A program made the translations under genes and the position numbers. Positions 62,053 through 64,000 of a stretch of DNA of 64,000 nucleotides are shown in pieces; the first letter of the stretch is position 1, and each line of letters opens with the position of its first letter. The stretch spans positions 3,609,501 to 3,673,500 of the forward strand of contig NZ_CP090066.1 of the NCBI RefSeq assembly GCF_021391535.1. The letters run 5' to 3'. The notes under the pieces were generated by a model. That model was not told where the DNA came from. It searched no databases and saw only the letters and a list, made by a program, of their open reading frames with translations. Origin of the DNA: Aurantimonas sp. HBX-1 (lineage in GTDB: Bacteria; Pseudomonadota; Alphaproteobacteria; Rhizobiales; Rhizobiaceae).

Positions 62053-63152
62053 CGCTCTCGGTCGCGGTCCGCCACGCATTCGGGGGCTTTTCCCTCGATG
62101 TCGCCTTCGAGGCGCCGAAAGGCGTCACCGTGCTGTTCGGCCGCTCCGGCTCGGGCAAGACGACGCTGGTCAACGCCGTCGCGGGGCTGCTGCGGCCGGA
62201 TGCCGGCCGGGTCGCGGCCGACGACTGGCTGCTGTTCGATACCGCGGAAGGCTACTGGCTGGCCCCGCATCGCCGCCGCATCGGCTACATCTTTCAGGAG
62301 GGGCGGCTGTTCCCGCATCTGTCGGTGCGACAGAACCTTGCCTATGGCCGCCGCTTCGCGCCGAAGGCCGCGCCCCGCGAGGACCCCGCCCGGGTGGTCG
62401 ACATGCTGGGCATCGGCCATCTGCTGGATCGCCGCCCGGCGATGCTCTCGGGCGGCGAGAAGCAGCGCGTCGCGATCGGCCGGGCGCTGCTGTCGGCGCC
62501 GCGGCTGATCCTCGCCGACGAGCCGCTGGCCTCGCTCGACGACCAGCGCAAGGCGGAGATCCTGCCGTATTTCGAGCGGCTGCGCGACGAGGTGGCGATC
62601 CCCATCCTCTATGTCAGCCATTCTGCCTCGGAGGTCGCCCGGCTGGCGACCACCGTCGTCGCCCTCAGCCACGGCCGGGTGAGCGCCGTCGGCACCGCGC
62701 AGGACGTGCTCGGCGATCCGCAGCAGCTGCTCGGGATACGCGAGGCCGGCTCGCTCCTGACCGGCCGCGTCGTCGCCCATCACGCGGACGGGCTGAGCGA
62801 ACTGGCGACGGCCGGCGGGGCGCTGTTCCTGCCGCGCGTCGCCGCGTCCGTCGGTACCCGTGTCCGGGTGCGGATCGCGGCGCAGGACGTGATCCTGTCG
62901 CGCGCCCGGCCCGAGGGCCTGTCGGCGCTCAACATCCTGGCGGGGCGCGTCGTCGACATCCGTCCGGGCCAGGGCCCCGGCGCCATGGTGGCGCTGCGGC
63001 TGGGCGAGGAGACGCTGCTCGCCCGCATCACGCAGCGCTCGGCGGGCGCTATGGACCTGCGGCCGGGCGAGACCTGCCACGCGGTCCTGAAGACCGTGGC
63101 GGTGGCGCCGGAGGATGTCGGCCGCGCCATGCCCGAGATCGAGGCGCCCTGA
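62049..63152 (+). CDS. modC: molybdate ABC transporter ATP-binding protein
   Basis: A 367-residue ATPase. Walker A G-R-S-G-S-G-K-T-T, signature L-S-G-G-E-K-Q-R-V, Walker B L-I-L-A-D-E-P, then a C-terminal MOP/TOBE regulatory domain (about 295-355, S-A-L-N-I-L-A-G-R-V). ATG overlaps the modB stop by four bases. Last gene of modABC. Confidence 0.95.
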   Translation: MTLSVAVRHAFGGFSLDVAFEAPKGVTVLFGRSGSGKTTLVNAVAGLLRPDAGRVAADDWLLFDTAEGYWLAPHRRRIGYIFQEGRLFPHLSVRQNLAYGRRFAPKAAPREDPARVVDMLGIGHLLDRRPAMLSGGEKQRVAIGRALLSAPRLILADEPLASLDDQRKAEILPYFERLRDEVAIPILYVSHSASEVARLATTVVALSHGRVSAVGTAQDVLGDPQQLLGIREAGSLLTGRVVAHHADGLSELATAGGALFLPRVAASVGTRVRVRIAAQDVILSRARPEGLSALNILAGRVVDIRPGQGPGAMVALRLGEETLLARITQRSAGAMDLRPGETCHAVLKTVAVAPEDVGRAMPEIEAP

Positions 63153-63260
63153 ACGGCTGGTTCCACGCCGGGTTGCCTGCAACTTCATCACAATGCCTGC
63201 CCCTGCGGCAACCTTTCACCGATCCGCGACGAAGCCCCGCGTCGTTGCTGCCTCGGATGA

Positions 63261-63276
63261 TGGCACGGCTTTTGCA
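63261..63276 (+). promoter_or_regulatory. sigma-54 (RpoN) promoter
   Basis: TGGCACG - GCTT - TTGCA matches the -24/-12 consensus TGGCACG-N4-TTGC exactly. It lies 40 bases before the TTG of the following ABC ATPase gene. Between them sits a perfect six-base hairpin, GAGGAG-ACG-CTCCTC (63282-63296), in the predicted leader. RpoN control normally means nitrogen- or carbon-linked expression with an upstream enhancer-binding protein; no clear activator site was spotted in 63153-63260. Confidence 0.75.
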
Positions 63277-63316
63277 CCGCTGAGGAGACGCTCCTCTCGC
63301 GCGGGACAGATCGACC

Positions 63317-64000
63317 TTGCCCACCAACGCCACCGACCTGGAACTTGCTGCCGTCACCAAGGCCTACGGCGAAACGGTCGCCGTCGACCGGGTGTCGCTG
63401 AAGATTCCGGCCGGCACCTATTGCTGCCTGCTCGGGCCCTCCGGCTGCGGCAAGACCTCGACGCTGCGGATGATCGCCGGCCACGAATTCGTCTCCGACG
63501 GCGACGTGATGATCGGCAACACCATCGTCAACGACCTGCCGCCGGCCAAGCGCGGCACCGCGATGATGTTCCAGAGCTACGCGCTGTTTCCGCATCTCGA
63601 CGTGCGCGACAACGTCGCCTTCTCGCTGAAGATGGCGGGCGTCGGCAAGGACGAGCGGCGCCGCAAGGCGGACGAGCTGCTCGCCCTCGTCGACATGGGA
63701 TCCTATGCCGCGCGGCTGCCGACGCAGCTTTCCGGTGGCCAGCAGCAACGCGTCGCGCTGGCCCGGGCGCTGGTCACCAACCCGTCGGTGCTGCTGCTCG
63801 ACGAGCCGCTCTCGGCGCTCGACCCGTTCCTGCGCATCCGCATGCGCGCCGAGCTGAAGCGCTACCAGCGCGAGTTCGGCATCTCCTTCGTCCACGTCAC
63901 CCACAGCCAGGAGGAGGCGATGGGGCTCGCCGACATGGTGGTGGTGATGAACGACGGGCGGATCGAGCAGGTCGGCAGCCCGCGCGAGATCTTCAACGCG
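63317..64000 (+). CDS. ABC transporter ATP-binding protein, PotA-like (3' end outside window)
   Basis: The first 228 codons of an importer ATPase; it is open to the last base. Walker A G-P-S-G-C-G-K-T-S-T, Q-loop M-M-F-Q-S-Y-A-L-F-P-H-L, signature L-S-G-G-Q-Q-Q-R-V, Walker B V-L-L-L-D-E-P-L-S-A-L-D and switch H-V-T-H-S. The spacing is that of spermidine/putrescine (PotA) and related CUT1 ATPases; the TOBE domain would lie beyond the window. The start is a TTG at 63317; no ATG or GTG fits. Substrate cannot be settled here. Confidence 0.88.
   Translation, partial: MPTNATDLELAAVTKAYGETVAVDRVSLKIPAGTYCCLLGPSGCGKTSTLRMIAGHEFVSDGDVMIGNTIVNDLPPAKRGTAMMFQSYALFPHLDVRDNVAFSLKMAGVGKDERRRKADELLALVDMGSYAARLPTQLSGGQQQRVALARALVTNPSVLLLDEPLSALDPFLRIRMRAELKRYQREFGISFVHVTHSQEEAMGLADMVVVMNDGRIEQVGSPREIFNA

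Overview
The window is about 64 kb of a GC-rich alphaproteobacterial chromosome. The gene order recR–ybaB–dnaX, the yejA1-yejA2-B-E-F oligopeptide transporter, the cpa/tad pilus locus and TTG/GTG starts with ATGA or TGATG junctions all fit the Hyphomicrobiales (Rhizobiales); Aurantimonadaceae or a near relative is a guess. No rRNA, CRISPR array, insertion sequence or prophage was seen.

Layout. 0-11 kb is housekeeping: the dapD start, a LOG-family protein, a ChaN-like protein, an MltB-type transglycosylase, recR-ybaB-dnaX, an isoprenylcysteine methyltransferase homologue, the SRP RNA with a recognisable promoter, HIT-nudC, and kdsB-pheA. 11.4-12.7 kb is an unusual two-domain, two-haem membrane-anchored cytochrome c. 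12.9-23.8 kb is a yej-type ABC importer with two binding proteins, interrupted by a ~150 bp inverted-repeat element (between yejB and yejE) and by a zinc-type CDF exporter gene (between yejE and yejF), then a Nudix hydrolase and a GhrA-type reductase. 23.8-27.9 kb carries a LysR regulator with a clear palindrome at its start, a DUF305 protein, an NlpC/P60 peptidase and an M17 aminopeptidase.

28-38.6 kb is a Flp/Tad pilus locus (flp, cpaA-F, tadB, tadC leftward; tadD convergent; a secretin N-domain protein divergent). 38.8-52.8 kb is a nucleoside uptake and salvage island: deoB-add-upp rightward; a BMP-type nucleoside ABC transporter (ATPase, two permeases) run together with cdd, punA, deoC and deoA leftward; plus iunH and the BMP binding protein. 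Imported nucleosides would be deaminated (cdd, add), phosphorolysed (punA, deoA) or hydrolysed (iunH), and the deoxyribose phosphate fed through deoB and deoC to glycolysis, while upp recovers uracil.

52.9-59.3 kb holds msrA, a tRNA-Ser(GGA), and then a more degraded segment: DUF72, an alpha/beta-hydrolase relic, two small accessory proteins, a LysR regulator, a GGDEF relic and a CNNM/CBS membrane protein gene broken by one in-frame TAG. 59.4-64 kb has an ExoD-like protein, a short ModE-like regulator, modABC, and a PotA-like ABC ATPase behind a perfect sigma-54 promoter that runs off the end.

No clearly novel multi-gene system was found. The best leads are the diheme cytochrome fusion, the inverted-repeat element and CDF gene inside the yej operon, the amber-interrupted CNNM gene, and the sigma-54 promoter at the right edge. 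All functional calls are from reading sequence motifs; no database search was run.
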